A stretch of DNA of 64,000 bases, from assembly GCF_030209445.1 (NCBI RefSeq), contig NZ_JARVSD010000008.1, positions 1 through 64,000 of the forward strand, given 5' to 3'. How positions within the stretch are numbered: the stretch's first letter is position 1; each line of letters starts with the position of its first letter. The notes below the pieces were generated by a model. It ran no database searches. It had not been told where the DNA came from and worked only from the letters and a program-made list of their open reading frames with translations. The position numbers were made by a program, and so were the translations under genes. This document shows positions 51,004 through 61,705 of this stretch, in pieces. Origin of the DNA: Promicromonospora sp. MEB111 (GTDB lineage Bacteria > Actinomycetota > Actinomycetes > Actinomycetales > Cellulomonadaceae).

Positions 51004-52719
51004 ATGGCTCGCCACCTTGTCACCAGTGCGCTTCCGTACATCAACGGCATCAAGCACCTGGGGAACATGGTCGGGTCGATGCTCCCGGCCGACGTCTACG
51101 CGCGGTACCTGCGCCAGCGCGGGCACGACGTGCTCTACATCTGCGCCACCGACGAGCACGGCACGCCGGCCGAGCTGGCGGCGGCCGAGGCGGGCCTGCC
51201 CGTCGCGGAGTTCTGCGCGGGCGCGCACGAGACGCAGAAGAAGATCTACGCGGGCTTCGGGCTGTCGTTCGACCACTTCGGGCGCAGCTCCTCGACGCAG
51301 AACGCCGAGACCACGCAGCACTTCGCGCGGCGCCTGCACGAGCACGGCTTCATCGAGGAGCGGGCGATCCGGCAGGTGTACTCGCCGGTCGACGGCCGGT
51401 TCCTGCCCGACCGCTACGTCGAGGGCACGTGCCCCCACTGCGGGTACGACCGGGCGCGCGGCGACCAGTGCGAGAACTGCACGCGCGTGCTGGACCCCAC
51501 GGACCTGATCGACCCGCGCTCGGCGATCAGCGGCTCGACCGACCTCGAGGTGCGCGAGACCAAGCACCTGTTCCTGCTCCAGTCCAAGCTCCAGGCCGAG
51601 GTCGAGGCGTGGATCGACCAGAACAGCAAGGACTGGCCCCTGCTGTCGACGTCGATCGCGCGCAAGTGGCTCGCCGAGGGCCTGCACGACCGCGCGATCA
51701 CGCGCGACCTGGAGTGGGGCGTGCCGGTCCCGGCCGACACCTGGCCCGAGCTCGCGGCCGACGGCAAGGTCTTCTACGTCTGGTTCGACGCCCCGATCGA
51801 GTACATCGGCTCCACCCAGGAGTGGGCGGACGCCGCCCCCGTCGGCGAGGCCCGGGACTGGAAGTCCTGGTGGTACGAGGCCGACGACGTGCGCTACACG
51901 CAGTTCATGGCCAAGGACAACGTCCCGTTCCACACGGTGATGTTCCCCGCCACGCAGCTCGGCGTCCGTGAGCCGTGGACCATGGTCGACTACGTCAAGG
52001 GCTTCAGCTGGCTCACGTACTACGGCGGCAAGTTCTCGACGTCGCAGAAGCGGGGCGTCTTCACCGACGCCGCGCTGGAGATCCTGCCTGCCGACTACTG
52101 GCGCTGGTACCTGATCGCGAACGCCCCGGAGTCCGACGACTCGTCGTTCACCTGGGAGCACTTCGCCGGCACGGTGAACAAGGACCTGGCCGACACGCTG
52201 GGCAACTTCGTCAACCGGGTGCTGACGTTCTCCGCCAAGCGGTTCGGTGAGACCGTCCCCGCGGGCGGCGAGCCGGGGGAGGCCGAGGAGAAGCTCGGCG
52301 CTGAGGTGTCCCGGCTCCTGGCCGAGTACGAGGGGCACCTGGAGGCCCTCCAGTACCGCAAGGCCGCGAACTCCCTGCGCGCGCTGTGGTCGGCCGGCAA
52401 CGCGTACCTGGTCGAGAAGGAGCCGTGGAAGCAGGTCAAGGTCGATCCGGAGGCGGCGGCGGTCTCGCTGCGCACCGCGATGAACCTGATCCGCCTCTAC
52501 GCGGTGGTCTCCGAGCCGTTCGTCCCGCAGACGGCTTCCACGTTGCGCGGGGTGTTCACCCTCGACGACACCGCGACCTGGGTCTCCCCGGAGGCCGCGA
52601 CGTCGCTCGACGCCGTCCCGGCCGGGACGGCCTTCACCGTCCCGCCGGTGCTCTTCGCCAAGATCAGCGACGACGACCTGGACGCCTACCGCGAGCGCTT
52701 CGGCGGCGGCGAGGTCTGA
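51004..52719 (+). CDS. metG: Methionyl-tRNA synthetase
   Basis: A 571-residue class I synthetase. The HIGH-like motif is in [16 protein letters not shown], the four zinc cysteines are in [17 protein letters not shown], and the KMSKS-like loop reads KFSTSQKRG. The anticodon-binding helical domain follows ([28 protein letters not shown]). It is preceded by a 166-bp gap with a TAGGCT -10-like element (50917-50922) and no T-box. A tandem-repeat palindrome begins at its stop codon. Confidence 0.97.
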   Translation: MARHLVTSALPYINGIKHLGNMVGSMLPADVYARYLRQRGHDVLYICATDEHGTPAELAAAEAGLPVAEFCAGAHETQKKIYAGFGLSFDHFGRSSSTQNAETTQHFARRLHEHGFIEERAIRQVYSPVDGRFLPDRYVEGTCPHCGYDRARGDQCENCTRVLDPTDLIDPRSAISGSTDLEVRETKHLFLLQSKLQAEVEAWIDQNSKDWPLLSTSIARKWLAEGLHDRAITRDLEWGVPVPADTWPELAADGKVFYVWFDAPIEYIGSTQEWADAAPVGEARDWKSWWYEADDVRYTQFMAKDNVPFHTVMFPATQLGVREPWTMVDYVKGFSWLTYYGGKFSTSQKRGVFTDAALEILPADYWRWYLIANAPESDDSSFTWEHFAGTVNKDLADTLGNFVNRVLTFSAKRFGETVPAGGEPGEAEEKLGAEVSRLLAEYEGHLEALQYRKAANSLRALWSAGNAYLVEKEPWKQVKVDPEAAAVSLRTAMNLIRLYAVVSEPFVPQTASTLRGVFTLDDTATWVSPEAATSLDAVPAGTAFTVPPVLFAKISDDDLDAYRERFGGGEV

Positions 52720-52825
52720 GCTCGGCAGTTCGCCCGTGAGTTCGGCAGTTGGCCGGTGAGCTCGGCAGTTGGCATCGAGGTCGGCACAGGCCTGTGCCGA
52801 CCTCGATGCCAACTGCCGAACTCAC
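52717..52825. repeat. 20-bp tandem repeats ending in a 35-bp-arm palindrome
   Basis: Starting at the metG stop codon, a TGAGCTCGGCAGTT-like unit repeats three times with an exact 20-base period (52717, 52737, 52757). The third copy is the left arm (52756-52790) of a palindrome whose right arm is 52791-52825, 34 of 35 pairs matching with no loop. It lies between convergent metG and sufE. It probably terminates both, but the tandem units need another explanation. Confidence 0.75.
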
Positions 52826-52851
52826 GGCTGTGGGCCGTGCAGACCGCGGGC

Positions 52852-53307
52852 TCAGACCTGCGCGGCCGCGAGCTGCTCGCGGACCTGGCGCTTGGCGCGG
52901 GTCAGCATGCCGGCCATGCCGTTCAGGCGCAGCAGGCTCACGACCTTGGTCAGGCCGAGCTGCAGCGGGTAGTCCTCCGGAACATCCAGCACCTGCTGCG
53001 CCGTCAGCCCGGTCAGGCCCTGCGCCAGGATCGACGCGAACCCGCGGGTGGTGGGCGCCTCCTCCGGTGCGCTGGCGTGGAAGGTGACCACCCCGGCGTC
53101 GTCCACCTCGGCGAACGCGTAGACCGGTGACTGGCACTCCTGCACCCGCTCGAGCCGTTCGGGCGCGTCCGCGTACTTCTCCGGCAGCGGCGGCAGCTCG
53201 CGCGAGACCTCCAGCAGGAGCTGGAGCCGGTCCCGTTCGGGCGTCTCCAGGAAGGCGTCCCGCAGCTCGGCGAGAGCCTCGGGCAGGTTGACGTCGTCGG
53301 TGCTCAT
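52852..53307 (-). CDS. sufE: SufE-family sulfur acceptor
   Basis: A 151-residue SufE protein that stimulates cysteine desulfurase by accepting persulfide sulfur. The conserved cysteine is in VQECQSPVYAF, followed by ILAQGLTGLTAQQVLDVPEDYPLQLGL and the terminal RLNGMAGMLTRAKRQV. The rhodanese and DUF3175 genes are nearby; sufE with a rhodanese gene is a common actinobacterial pairing in sulfur metabolism. Confidence 0.93.
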   Translation of the reverse strand: MSTDDVNLPEALAELRDAFLETPERDRLQLLLEVSRELPPLPEKYADAPERLERVQECQSPVYAFAEVDDAGVVTFHASAPEEAPTTRGFASILAQGLTGLTAQQVLDVPEDYPLQLGLTKVVSLLRLNGMAGMLTRAKRQVREQLAAAQV

Positions 53308-53372
53308 CCGTTCATCCTTTCACCGTCGCGGTGGCCCGGGCGAGCTCGCGAGCGGCGTCGTAGCGTGGCCGC

Positions 53373-53672
53373 ATGGCCGAGAACAAGGGGCCGGGCGGCG
53401 GCCCCGACCGCTGGTCGCAGGACGTCACCGAGGGCAGTGACGCCCTGGACCTGGAGGAGGGCGTGTTCACCTGGGACGACCCCGCCCGGATCGCCGCCTC
53501 CCTCAAGCGCTCCGCCGAGGCCAGCGGCCGGCGCAAGAGCTCTCCGTACCGCTCGGCGATGTCCATGCTGACGTTCTACGTCAACCGCGCGGGCAAGGAC
53601 CTCGACGCCGGCCAGCGCCAGGTGCTGGAACGCGCCAAGGACGAGCTCCGCAAGGCCTTCGGCCGGGCCTGA
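53373..53672 (+). CDS. DUF3175 protein
   Basis: A 99-residue protein matching DUF3175: RWSQDVTEGSDALDLEEGVFTWDDPARIAASLKRSAEASGRRKSSPYRSAMSMLTFYVNRAGKDL. It is basic, without membrane segments, and of unknown function. It is divergent from sufE with a 65-base gap and converges on the rhodanese gene with only 4 bases between stops. Confidence 0.87.
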   Translation: MAENKGPGGGPDRWSQDVTEGSDALDLEEGVFTWDDPARIAASLKRSAEASGRRKSSPYRSAMSMLTFYVNRAGKDLDAGQRQVLERAKDELRKAFGRA

Positions 53673-53676
53673 CCCG

Positions 53677-54570
<894 letters not shown>

Positions 54571-54648
54571 GGTTCCTCCTCGATGAGCGCGTGCACTGTC
54601 GAGTCTAGGAACACAGGCAAGGGTCAGGATGATCCCGGCCCGTACCGC

Positions 54649-55953
54649 TCAGGAGAGCCTTCGTTCCAGCACGGCCAGGTGCGCCCGCGCGCGGGCGGCC
54701 CGCGGTCCGCCGGGCTCGGTCAGCCGCACCAGTCGTGTCCAGGCCGTGTGGTCCTCCGCGCCCTCGTCACGGGCGGTCCACTGCTCGACGGCGGCCGCGT
54801 CGTCGCAGGCGTGCACGGCCGCCCGCACCTCGGCCTCCAGCTCCTCGCGCAGCCGCTCCACGCCGGGCGCGACCGACCGGCGCAGCAAGGGCTCGGGGTA
54901 CGCCGACAGCGCCCCGCGCACGTCGCCGTGCCGCAGCCGGGTGCGCACCGTGTCGACGTCGGACCGGAGCATCCGGGCGAGCCGGTACGGACGGGAGCCG
55001 GCCAGCAGCGGACCGTCGAGCACGCCGTCGGCCACCCGGCGCAGGCGGGAGATCTCCGCCCGCACGGCCACCAGCGAGAGGTCGCCCGGGTGCAGCAGCA
55101 CGGCGAGCTCCTCGGCGCTGAGGCCGCGGGGGCGTTCGGCGAGCAGCAGCAGGATCTCGGCGTGCCGCAGGGAGAGCCGGCGGCCGCGCAGCGTCGGCGC
55201 GCCGAGCAGGCGCAGGTCGGGGGCGGGGTCGGCCGCACCACCTGCCGTGCCGGCGTCCCCGTCCGGGCCGACGTCGCCCGCCCAGGGCGCGCGCCCGCCG
55301 TCCGCCGCCGTCGCGGCCGTGGCCCGCAGGGCGAGCTCGCGCTCGACCATGGCGACCGTGGCGCGCACCAGGGCGAGGGCCACGTGGGACCCGGCGGCGC
55401 TGCCGCCGGTCAGGTCGAGGACGCCGATGATGCCGCCCGCCGGGTCGTGCACCGGGGCCGCGGTGCAGTTCAGCCGCTGGACCGGGCGCGCGAAGTGCTC
55501 GGCGCCGAGCACCTGGACGGCGCGGCGCGTGGCGAGTGCGGTCCCGGGCGCGTTGGTGCCCACGGAGTCCTCCCGCCAGAGCGCGCCCTCGACGAAGCCG
55601 ACGCCGTCCACGGCGGAGCGCACCTGCCCGCGGCCCTCGACCCACAGGAGGCGGCCGACGTCGTCGGACACCGCGACCACCAGGCCGTCGCCCGTGGCCC
55701 CGCCCACCAGGTCGCGGACCAGCGGCATCGCGCCGGCCAGGGGATGGGCGCTGCGGTACTCGTCCAGCTCGCCCGACGCCGCGACCGTCACCGCGCTCGG
55801 CCGGTCGGGGTCCACACCGTTGCGCAGGCTCCGCCGCCACGACGCCGCGACGATCGGGTCGATCCCGTCCGGCTCCAGTGAGCCGGCGGAACCGACGAAG
55901 CTCTCATATGCCGCGCGAACCCAGCGCGCGTCCCGGTGTGGCACCTGCTGCAT
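54649..55953 (-). CDS. GAF-domain transcriptional regulator
   Basis: A 434-residue regulator of the type that flanks aldehyde dehydrogenase genes in actinobacteria. Residues about 60-200 form the GAF sensor (LVVAVSDDVGRLLWVEG, GVGFVEGALWREDSVGTNAPGTALATRRAVQVLGAEHFA, CTAAPVHDPAGGIIGVLDLTGG). After a Gly/Ala linker, the C-terminal half is a winged-helix region (LSLRHAEILLLLAERPRGLSAEELAVLLHPGDLSLVAVRAEISRLRR), with no AAA+ or Fis part. Start ATG 55953 with GAGGGG upstream. Probable regulator of the dehydrogenase at 59066. Confidence 0.86.
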   Translation of the reverse strand: MQQVPHRDARWVRAAYESFVGSAGSLEPDGIDPIVAASWRRSLRNGVDPDRPSAVTVAASGELDEYRSAHPLAGAMPLVRDLVGGATGDGLVVAVSDDVGRLLWVEGRGQVRSAVDGVGFVEGALWREDSVGTNAPGTALATRRAVQVLGAEHFARPVQRLNCTAAPVHDPAGGIIGVLDLTGGSAAGSHVALALVRATVAMVERELALRATAATAADGGRAPWAGDVGPDGDAGTAGGAADPAPDLRLLGAPTLRGRRLSLRHAEILLLLAERPRGLSAEELAVLLHPGDLSLVAVRAEISRLRRVADGVLDGPLLAGSRPYRLARMLRSDVDTVRTRLRHGDVRGALSAYPEPLLRRSVAPGVERLREELEAEVRAAVHACDDAAAVEQWTARDEGAEDHTAWTRLVRLTEPGGPRAARARAHLAVLERRLS

Positions 55954-56027
55954 GCTGCCCCTCACCCTGTCCCGACGTCGTCGTCGAACCACGCCAGTGT
56001 AGGCATCGGACCAAGTTCATCAACAAG

Positions 56028-56078
56028 TTGTCCACCGTGATCGCCAAGTTTTCCACCGTCTCAGACGGGTTTTCCACA
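56028..56078 (+). repeat. Three DnaA-box-like 9-mers at exact 21-bp spacing
   Basis: TTGTCCACC (56028-56036), TTTTCCACC (56049-56057) and TTTTCCACA (56070-56078) lie in the same orientation with starts exactly 21 bases apart, each preceded by AAG, AAG or GGG. All resemble the DnaA box TTRTCCACA. The surrounding 253-bp gap (55954-56206) is AT-richer than the flanking genes. They may bind DnaA or a regulator on one face of the helix. Confidence 0.6.
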
Positions 56079-56206
56079 GATCACAGACGCATTACGGTCT
56101 CGCCGCGCGTGACGCGGAAAGTAGTCTTAGCGTCAATCGCACCGGTAGTTAAACGGGCTTCGCGTCCGACAGATAGTTTTCATGAGAACTCTCTTTGGGG
56201 GAAGAG

Positions 56207-56875
56207 TTGAACACCATCGCTTTAGCTAGACCGGAATCGCAGATGTCTGAAACTGATGAACAGGCCGGAGACAGTCCGAGCCGCGCACTGCCCGCGATCG
56301 AGCTCGCGAACCTGCCCGCGCTCGACACCCCTGCGCCGCCGCCCGAACCCGGCGCCGGCCTCGACCTCGCCGGCGCGCGTGGCCGCCGCCGGTGGACCTT
56401 CGGCGCCGCGATCATCACGTGCCTGGCGGTCGCCGTCACGCTCTGGTCCATGTCCGCCCGCGCCGAGGAGACCGGCCGCATCCTCACCCTGACCGCCCAG
56501 ATCGACACCCAGGTCACCAGTACCTCGGCCCGGTCGCACGACCTCGCCGCCGTGCTCGAGACGGCCGAGCGGGTCTACGAGGGCTCGGAGGGCCAGGTCG
56601 CGGACCCGGCCACGCGCGACGTGCTCGCCCAGGCGCTCGCCGAGGCGCGCCAGGCCGGGGCCCAGCGGCTCACCGACGCCCCGCCCACCTCGGTCACCCA
56701 GGCTCGCACCCTGCTCGCCCAGGCCACCCACATCGAGACCTCGCTCGACTGGGCCGTCGAGGACCTGCGGGTCGCCGTCGACATGGTCCAGCAGTCGCAG
56801 GGCGCGCAGCGCGCACTCGACTCCCGCGAGCCGCTCGGCAACCGGACGATCCTCACGTCACGCGACGGCTCCTGA
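56207..56875 (+). CDS. Hypothetical single-pass membrane protein
   Basis: A protein of about 222 residues that I do not recognise. An acidic, Pro-rich N-terminus (about 60 residues) precedes one membrane helix (TFGAAIITCLAVAVTLWSMS, about residues 65-85) and an extracytoplasmic helical region (LDTAQIDTQ-like heptads, VLAQALAEARQAGAQRL, TLLAQATHIETSLDWAVEDLRVAVDMVQQSQ) that may form a coiled coil. The TTG at 56207 is preferred for the GGGGGA 6 bases upstream; ATG 56243 is an alternative. The 273-bp gap after it (56876-57148) holds a terminator-like hairpin. Confidence 0.66.
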   Translation: MNTIALARPESQMSETDEQAGDSPSRALPAIELANLPALDTPAPPPEPGAGLDLAGARGRRRWTFGAAIITCLAVAVTLWSMSARAEETGRILTLTAQIDTQVTSTSARSHDLAAVLETAERVYEGSEGQVADPATRDVLAQALAEARQAGAQRLTDAPPTSVTQARTLLAQATHIETSLDWAVEDLRVAVDMVQQSQGAQRALDSREPLGNRTILTSRDGS

Positions 56876-57065
56876 CCGCCCCGTGGTCGGCCGGCCGCCC
56901 GGAGCGCACGGTCCACCTCGAGAACGACCTCGGGGACCGAAAGCGCGAAGATCGGTGTCCGGCGTCATTCCCCGGTAGCGTGCGGCCGGTGCGGATTCGA
57001 ATTCGGCATTGATCGCGTCCGGTCGAAAATTCCCGGACGGTTCGTCGGCGGTAAAACTATCTCCA

Positions 57066-57106
57066 GCGCTTTCTGTATGTCTTTCGATCGGGTTTGTCGA
57101 AAGCGC
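57066..57106. terminator. Nested inverted repeats between convergent genes
   Basis: GCGCTTTC (57066-57073) pairs with GAAAGCGC (57099-57106), and inside it CTTTCGA (57081-57087) pairs with TCGAAAG (57097-57103); the two hairpins are alternative. They lie in the 273-bp gap between the membrane-protein gene and the leftward von Willebrand gene. The gap is AT-richer than either gene and otherwise shows nothing coding. Confidence 0.5.
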
Positions 57107-57148
57107 ACCGGGTGACAGACGCGGTCCCGCGTCGAGATCACCCCACCC

Positions 57149-58822
57149 TCACCCCATCTCGCGGTAGGCGTCGACCAGGTCGACGAACTCCGCCCGCAGC
57201 CCGTACGGGTCCGTGCCCAGCGCACCCGCCGCCCGGGTGCGAGCCCCGTCGAGGTTCGCCTCCGCCCGGTACTCCGAGCCCGTGGCGATCAGCCCCAGCT
57301 CCGCGACCGCGGAGGCGAACTCGAAGTCCGCGGACGGCGCCGTCGTGTACGCGGCGGCGCCGACCGGGAACTCCACCTCGGTGCTCGCGGCTGACACCCC
57401 GCCGTCCGGCGACTTGTACCGCACGTGCACCGTCATGAAGTCGTCGCTCGTGCCGACCTCCCGGTCGGAGTACTTCAGGCCGCCGTCCGAGCCCCTGCCG
57501 CCGACCGAACCGGCCGGGACGAGCTCGTAGAACGCCGTCACGGAGTGGCCCGCGCCCACGTCGCCCGCGTCCTTCGTGTCGTCGTCGAAGTCCTCGTCCG
57601 CCAGGCGCCGGTTGTCGTACCCGATCAGCCGGTACGAGCCGACGGCGGCCGGGTTCAGCTCGACCTGCAGCTTCAGGTCCTGGGCCACGACGAACATCGT
57701 CGAGCCGAACTCGTCGACCAGCACCTTGCGCGCCTCGGCCAGGGTGTCGATGTACGCGTAGTTGCCGTTCCCGTGGTCCGCGATCGCCTCCATCATGCTG
57801 TCCTTCAGGTTGTACATGCCGAAGCCCAGCACCGACACGTACACCCCGGACGCCCGCTCCGCCTCGACCAGCGTCGTGAGCTCGTGGGGCGAGGACGGCC
57901 CCACGTTGAAGTCGCCGTCGGTCGCCAGGATCACCCGGTTGTTGCCACCCTCGACGAAGTTCTTCTCGGCCAGCTCGTACGCCGTGGTCAGGCCGGCCGC
58001 ACCACCCGTGGAACCACCGGCCCGCAGCGACCGCAGATGGTCTACCAGCACGCCGTGCTCCGAGCCGGGCACCGAGTCGGCGACCACGCGGTTGTCGCCC
58101 GCGTAGGTCACGATCGACACGCGGTCGCGCTCGTCGAGCTGCTCCACCAGCAGCGCGAACGACTCCGCCAGCAGGGGCAGCTTGTTCGGCTCGTCCATGG
58201 ACCCGGACACGTCCAGCAGGAAGACGATGTTGTTGCCCTCCGACGTCGGCACCGCCTCCGTGGCCTGCACGCCCACCATCGCGAGCTGGTGCTCCGGGTT
58301 CCACGGGGCCCGCGCCACCTCGGTGGTCACCGAGAAGGGGTGCTCGGCCCCGGCGGCGGGCGCGTCGTAGTCGTAGTCGAAGTAGTTGACCAGCTCCTCG
58401 ATGCGCACCCCCTCGGGCGCGACGCCCTGGTTCACCTGACGGCGCAGGTTCGAGTACGACGCCGTGTCGACGTCGGCCGAGAACGTGGACAGCGGGCTCG
58501 TGGCGACGTCGAGGAACGGCGACTCGGGGGAGTCGTCGTACTCCTCGCCCGCGGGGTCGACCGGGCCGGGCTCGGGGTAGGGCTCCGGGTACGGCGGGAC
58601 GAACGCCTCGTCGCTCAGGGCCTCGGGAGCCCGCGCGGCATCCGGGGCCGGCGCGCCGTCGGGGGCCGCGTCGGGGGCCGACAGGCTGGTCGCCTCCTCG
58701 GCGGCGCCCGACCCGCCGTCGTCGGCGGTGCAGCCCGCGAGCGCCAGCACCACGCTCAGTGCCGCGGCGAGCGGGACCATCAGCGGGACCGTGGGGGCGG
58801 TGCGGCGTGGTGCGAGGTTCAT
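57149..58822 (-). CDS. von Willebrand factor A lipoprotein (YfbK/DUF3520-like)
   Basis: A 557-residue lipoprotein with lipobox LALAGC (Cys near residue 31) and an acidic Pro-rich N-terminal stretch. The vWA domain has the MIDAS metal site DVSGSMDE followed by [14 protein letters not shown]. The C-terminal DUF3520 region shows [34 protein letters not shown] and [12 protein letters not shown]. YfbK-like proteins are of unknown role, but an exported lipid-anchored vWA suggests an adhesive or assembly function at the cell surface. It lies between the GAF regulator and the aldehyde dehydrogenase that such regulators usually adjoin. Confidence 0.9.
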   Translation of the reverse strand: MNLAPRRTAPTVPLMVPLAAALSVVLALAGCTADDGGSGAAEEATSLSAPDAAPDGAPAPDAARAPEALSDEAFVPPYPEPYPEPGPVDPAGEEYDDSPESPFLDVATSPLSTFSADVDTASYSNLRRQVNQGVAPEGVRIEELVNYFDYDYDAPAAGAEHPFSVTTEVARAPWNPEHQLAMVGVQATEAVPTSEGNNIVFLLDVSGSMDEPNKLPLLAESFALLVEQLDERDRVSIVTYAGDNRVVADSVPGSEHGVLVDHLRSLRAGGSTGGAAGLTTAYELAEKNFVEGGNNRVILATDGDFNVGPSSPHELTTLVEAERASGVYVSVLGFGMYNLKDSMMEAIADHGNGNYAYIDTLAEARKVLVDEFGSTMFVVAQDLKLQVELNPAAVGSYRLIGYDNRRLADEDFDDDTKDAGDVGAGHSVTAFYELVPAGSVGGRGSDGGLKYSDREVGTSDDFMTVHVRYKSPDGGVSAASTEVEFPVGAAAYTTAPSADFEFASAVAELGLIATGSEYRAEANLDGARTRAAGALGTDPYGLRAEFVDLVDAYREMG

Positions 58823-58938
58823 GGGGGCTTCTCCTCGGTGTCGGCTCGTCGCACGGGCACGGTCGGTCCGGCGATCTGTCCTCATGAGTCCATCTGTGCC
58901 GGCGCCCTCCCGGCTTGCCCCTGCGAGGTCACGGTCGG

Positions 58939-58974
58939 GTTGCAACGCGGATGCAACGCCCCGCTGCCTAACCT
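58939..58974 (+). promoter_or_regulatory. Dyad and -10 of the aldehyde dehydrogenase promoter
   Basis: GTTGCA (58939-58944) and TGCAAC (58952-58957) form an inverted repeat with a 7-base gap. It covers the expected -35 position of a TAACCT -10 (58969-58974), 91 bases upstream of the dehydrogenase ATG at 59066. It is the best candidate for the binding site of the GAF regulator. Confidence 0.5.
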
Positions 58975-59065
58975 CGCCGCACTCGGGCGCACCGGTGCGC
59001 CCGGGGCGCGGCTCCGCCGTCGGGCAACCCGGAGGCGGGCGCGAGATCCTGCGAGGAGGCAGACC

Positions 59066-60589
<1,524 letters not shown>

Positions 60590-60606
60590 GCCGGGGGGCA
60601 CCTCGT

Positions 60607-60648
60607 CGGGCGGGAGGCCGGGCCGGTACGTCACCGGCCTCCCGCCCG
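60607..60648 (+). terminator. 15-bp-arm hairpin between aldehyde dehydrogenase and DUF779
   Basis: CGGGCGGGAGGCCGG (60607-60621) is fully complementary to 60634-60648, with a 12-base loop. It sits 17 bases after the dehydrogenase stop and 35 bases before the DUF779 ATG, so it should act as an intrinsic terminator or attenuator within the unit. Confidence 0.7.
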
Positions 60649-60683
60649 GCCGTCCGGTTCGGCTTCGAGTTCTGGGAGGTTCC

Positions 60684-61121
60684 ATGTCCGACGACGTCCG
60701 CCCCACCCCCGCCCCCGTGACCGGGTCACCCGCCGCGCGGGTCGCCGTGACCGACGACGCGGCGGCGCTGCTCGTGCGCCTGCGGGACAAGCACGGCGAG
60801 CTCATGTTCCACCAGTCGGGCGGCTGCTGTGACGGCTCGTCGCCCATGTGCTACCCGGACGGCGACTTCATCACGGGGGACGCGGACGTGCACCTCGGCG
60901 ACCTCGCGATCTCCGCCGCGGAGGCCGGGTCGTTCACGGTTCCGGTCTGGATGCGCCGCAACCAGTTCGAGTACTGGAAGCACACCCACCTGACGATCGA
61001 CGTGGTCCCGGGCCGTGGCGCCGGCTTCAGCGTCGAGGCGCCCGAGGGTGTGCGGTTCCTCATCCGGTCGCGCCTGTTCACCGACGACGAGTGGGAACGG
61101 CTCGAGGCCATCGGGGCCTGA
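60684..61121 (+). CDS. DUF779 protein
   Basis: A 145-residue protein of DUF779, a partner of ExaC-type aldehyde dehydrogenases. A Cys-rich segment HQSGGCCDGSSPMCYPDGDF (about residues 44-63) and WMRRNQFEYWKHTHLTIDVVPGRGAGFSVEAPEGVRFLIRSRLF are characteristic. It is predicted to be cytosolic; the two adjacent Cys plus a third suggest metal or disulfide chemistry, but no activity is proven. It overlaps the convergent gene at 61078 by 44 bases. Confidence 0.92.
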   Translation: MSDDVRPTPAPVTGSPAARVAVTDDAAALLVRLRDKHGELMFHQSGGCCDGSSPMCYPDGDFITGDADVHLGDLAISAAEAGSFTVPVWMRRNQFEYWKHTHLTIDVVPGRGAGFSVEAPEGVRFLIRSRLFTDDEWERLEAIGA

Positions 61122-61578
61122 TGCGGGGCTCGGGTCCGGCCGGCGCGTCGTCCGGAGGCGATGCGGCGTCCGGAGCCAGCGCGGCGACGCCGTCCGCCGT
61201 CGCGAGGAAGAACGCGGCGACCGTGAGCCCGTGCTCGGCAGCGGCGGACCGGAGGGCCGCGTGCCAGGCGTGGTCCTCGGGCGAGGCGTAGGGGGAGCCG
61301 GGGCGTTCCAGCACGAGCAGCACCGAGGCGCCCGGCTCGCCCCGCAGAATCTCGTGCCAGGCCCGGCCGAGGTTGCTCGTCAGGAGCACGTCGGGCTCGT
61401 CCGGCACGAGGTCCACGGGTACGACCATCGGCAGCGGGCGGCGCGCGCCGTCGAGCAGGGCGAACCAGAGCGTGCGGCGGCGCGGCCGGATGCCGCCGTG
61501 CAGGAGGTTCGCGAAGGCGAGGAGCGCCGCGTCGTCGACCAGGGGCTGGTCCGGGATGATCTCGCTCGATGCTGTCAT
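61078..61578 (-). CDS. Hypothetical protein
   Basis: A 166-residue soluble protein, not recognised. The central part (LWFALLDGARRPLPMVVPVDLVPDEPDVLLTSNLGRAWHEIL, ASVLLVLERPGSPYASPEDHAWHAALRSAAAEHGLTVAAFFLATADGV) has alternating strands and helices. The last 40 residues are Pro/Ala/Arg-rich, and its end lies antisense to the end of DUF779 (44-bp overlap). ATG 61578 is preferred. A TTATCCACA 9-mer (61616-61624) lies 38 bases upstream. Confidence 0.66.
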   Translation of the reverse strand: MTASSEIIPDQPLVDDAALLAFANLLHGGIRPRRRTLWFALLDGARRPLPMVVPVDLVPDEPDVLLTSNLGRAWHEILRGEPGASVLLVLERPGSPYASPEDHAWHAALRSAAAEHGLTVAAFFLATADGVAALAPDAASPPDDAPAGPEPRIRPRWPRAVPTRRR

Positions 61579-61615
61579 GACGATCAGTCTGGGCGCGAGC
61601 GGCATCGGACATGAG

Positions 61616-61624
61616 TTATCCACA
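61616..61624 (+). other. Perfect DnaA-box 9-mer
   Basis: TTATCCACA fits the consensus DnaA box TTRTCCACA exactly. It is in the 126-bp divergent gap between the hypothetical gene at 61078 and the MerR gene. It is single; chance cannot be excluded. Confidence 0.4.
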
Positions 61625-61666
61625 GGTTTAGTTGCTTGATCATGCTTGATCCGCGGAGACTGGGAC

Positions 61667-61705
61667 TTGAAGTTGACGCGACGTCAACCTTTACGGTGAT
61701 GAACA
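61667..61705 (+). promoter_or_regulatory. MerR-family promoter with 19-bp spacer; leaderless start
   Basis: TTGAAG (-35, 61667-61672) and TACGGT (-10, 61692-61697) are 19 bases apart, with the palindrome GTTGACGCGACGTCAAC (61672-61688) in the spacer. This geometry is specific to MerR-type promoters, where the bound regulator twists DNA to activate. The expected +1 falls at about 61704-61705, the A of the ATG of the regulator, so the message is probably leaderless. Confidence 0.75.

Noticed and set aside
57425-59065. Rightward open frame running in phase into the aldehyde dehydrogenase
   Set aside because: It is antisense to the vWA gene and composed of Arg/Val/His/Gln-rich shadow sequence. 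The dehydrogenase has its own ribosome site and family N-terminus at 59066.
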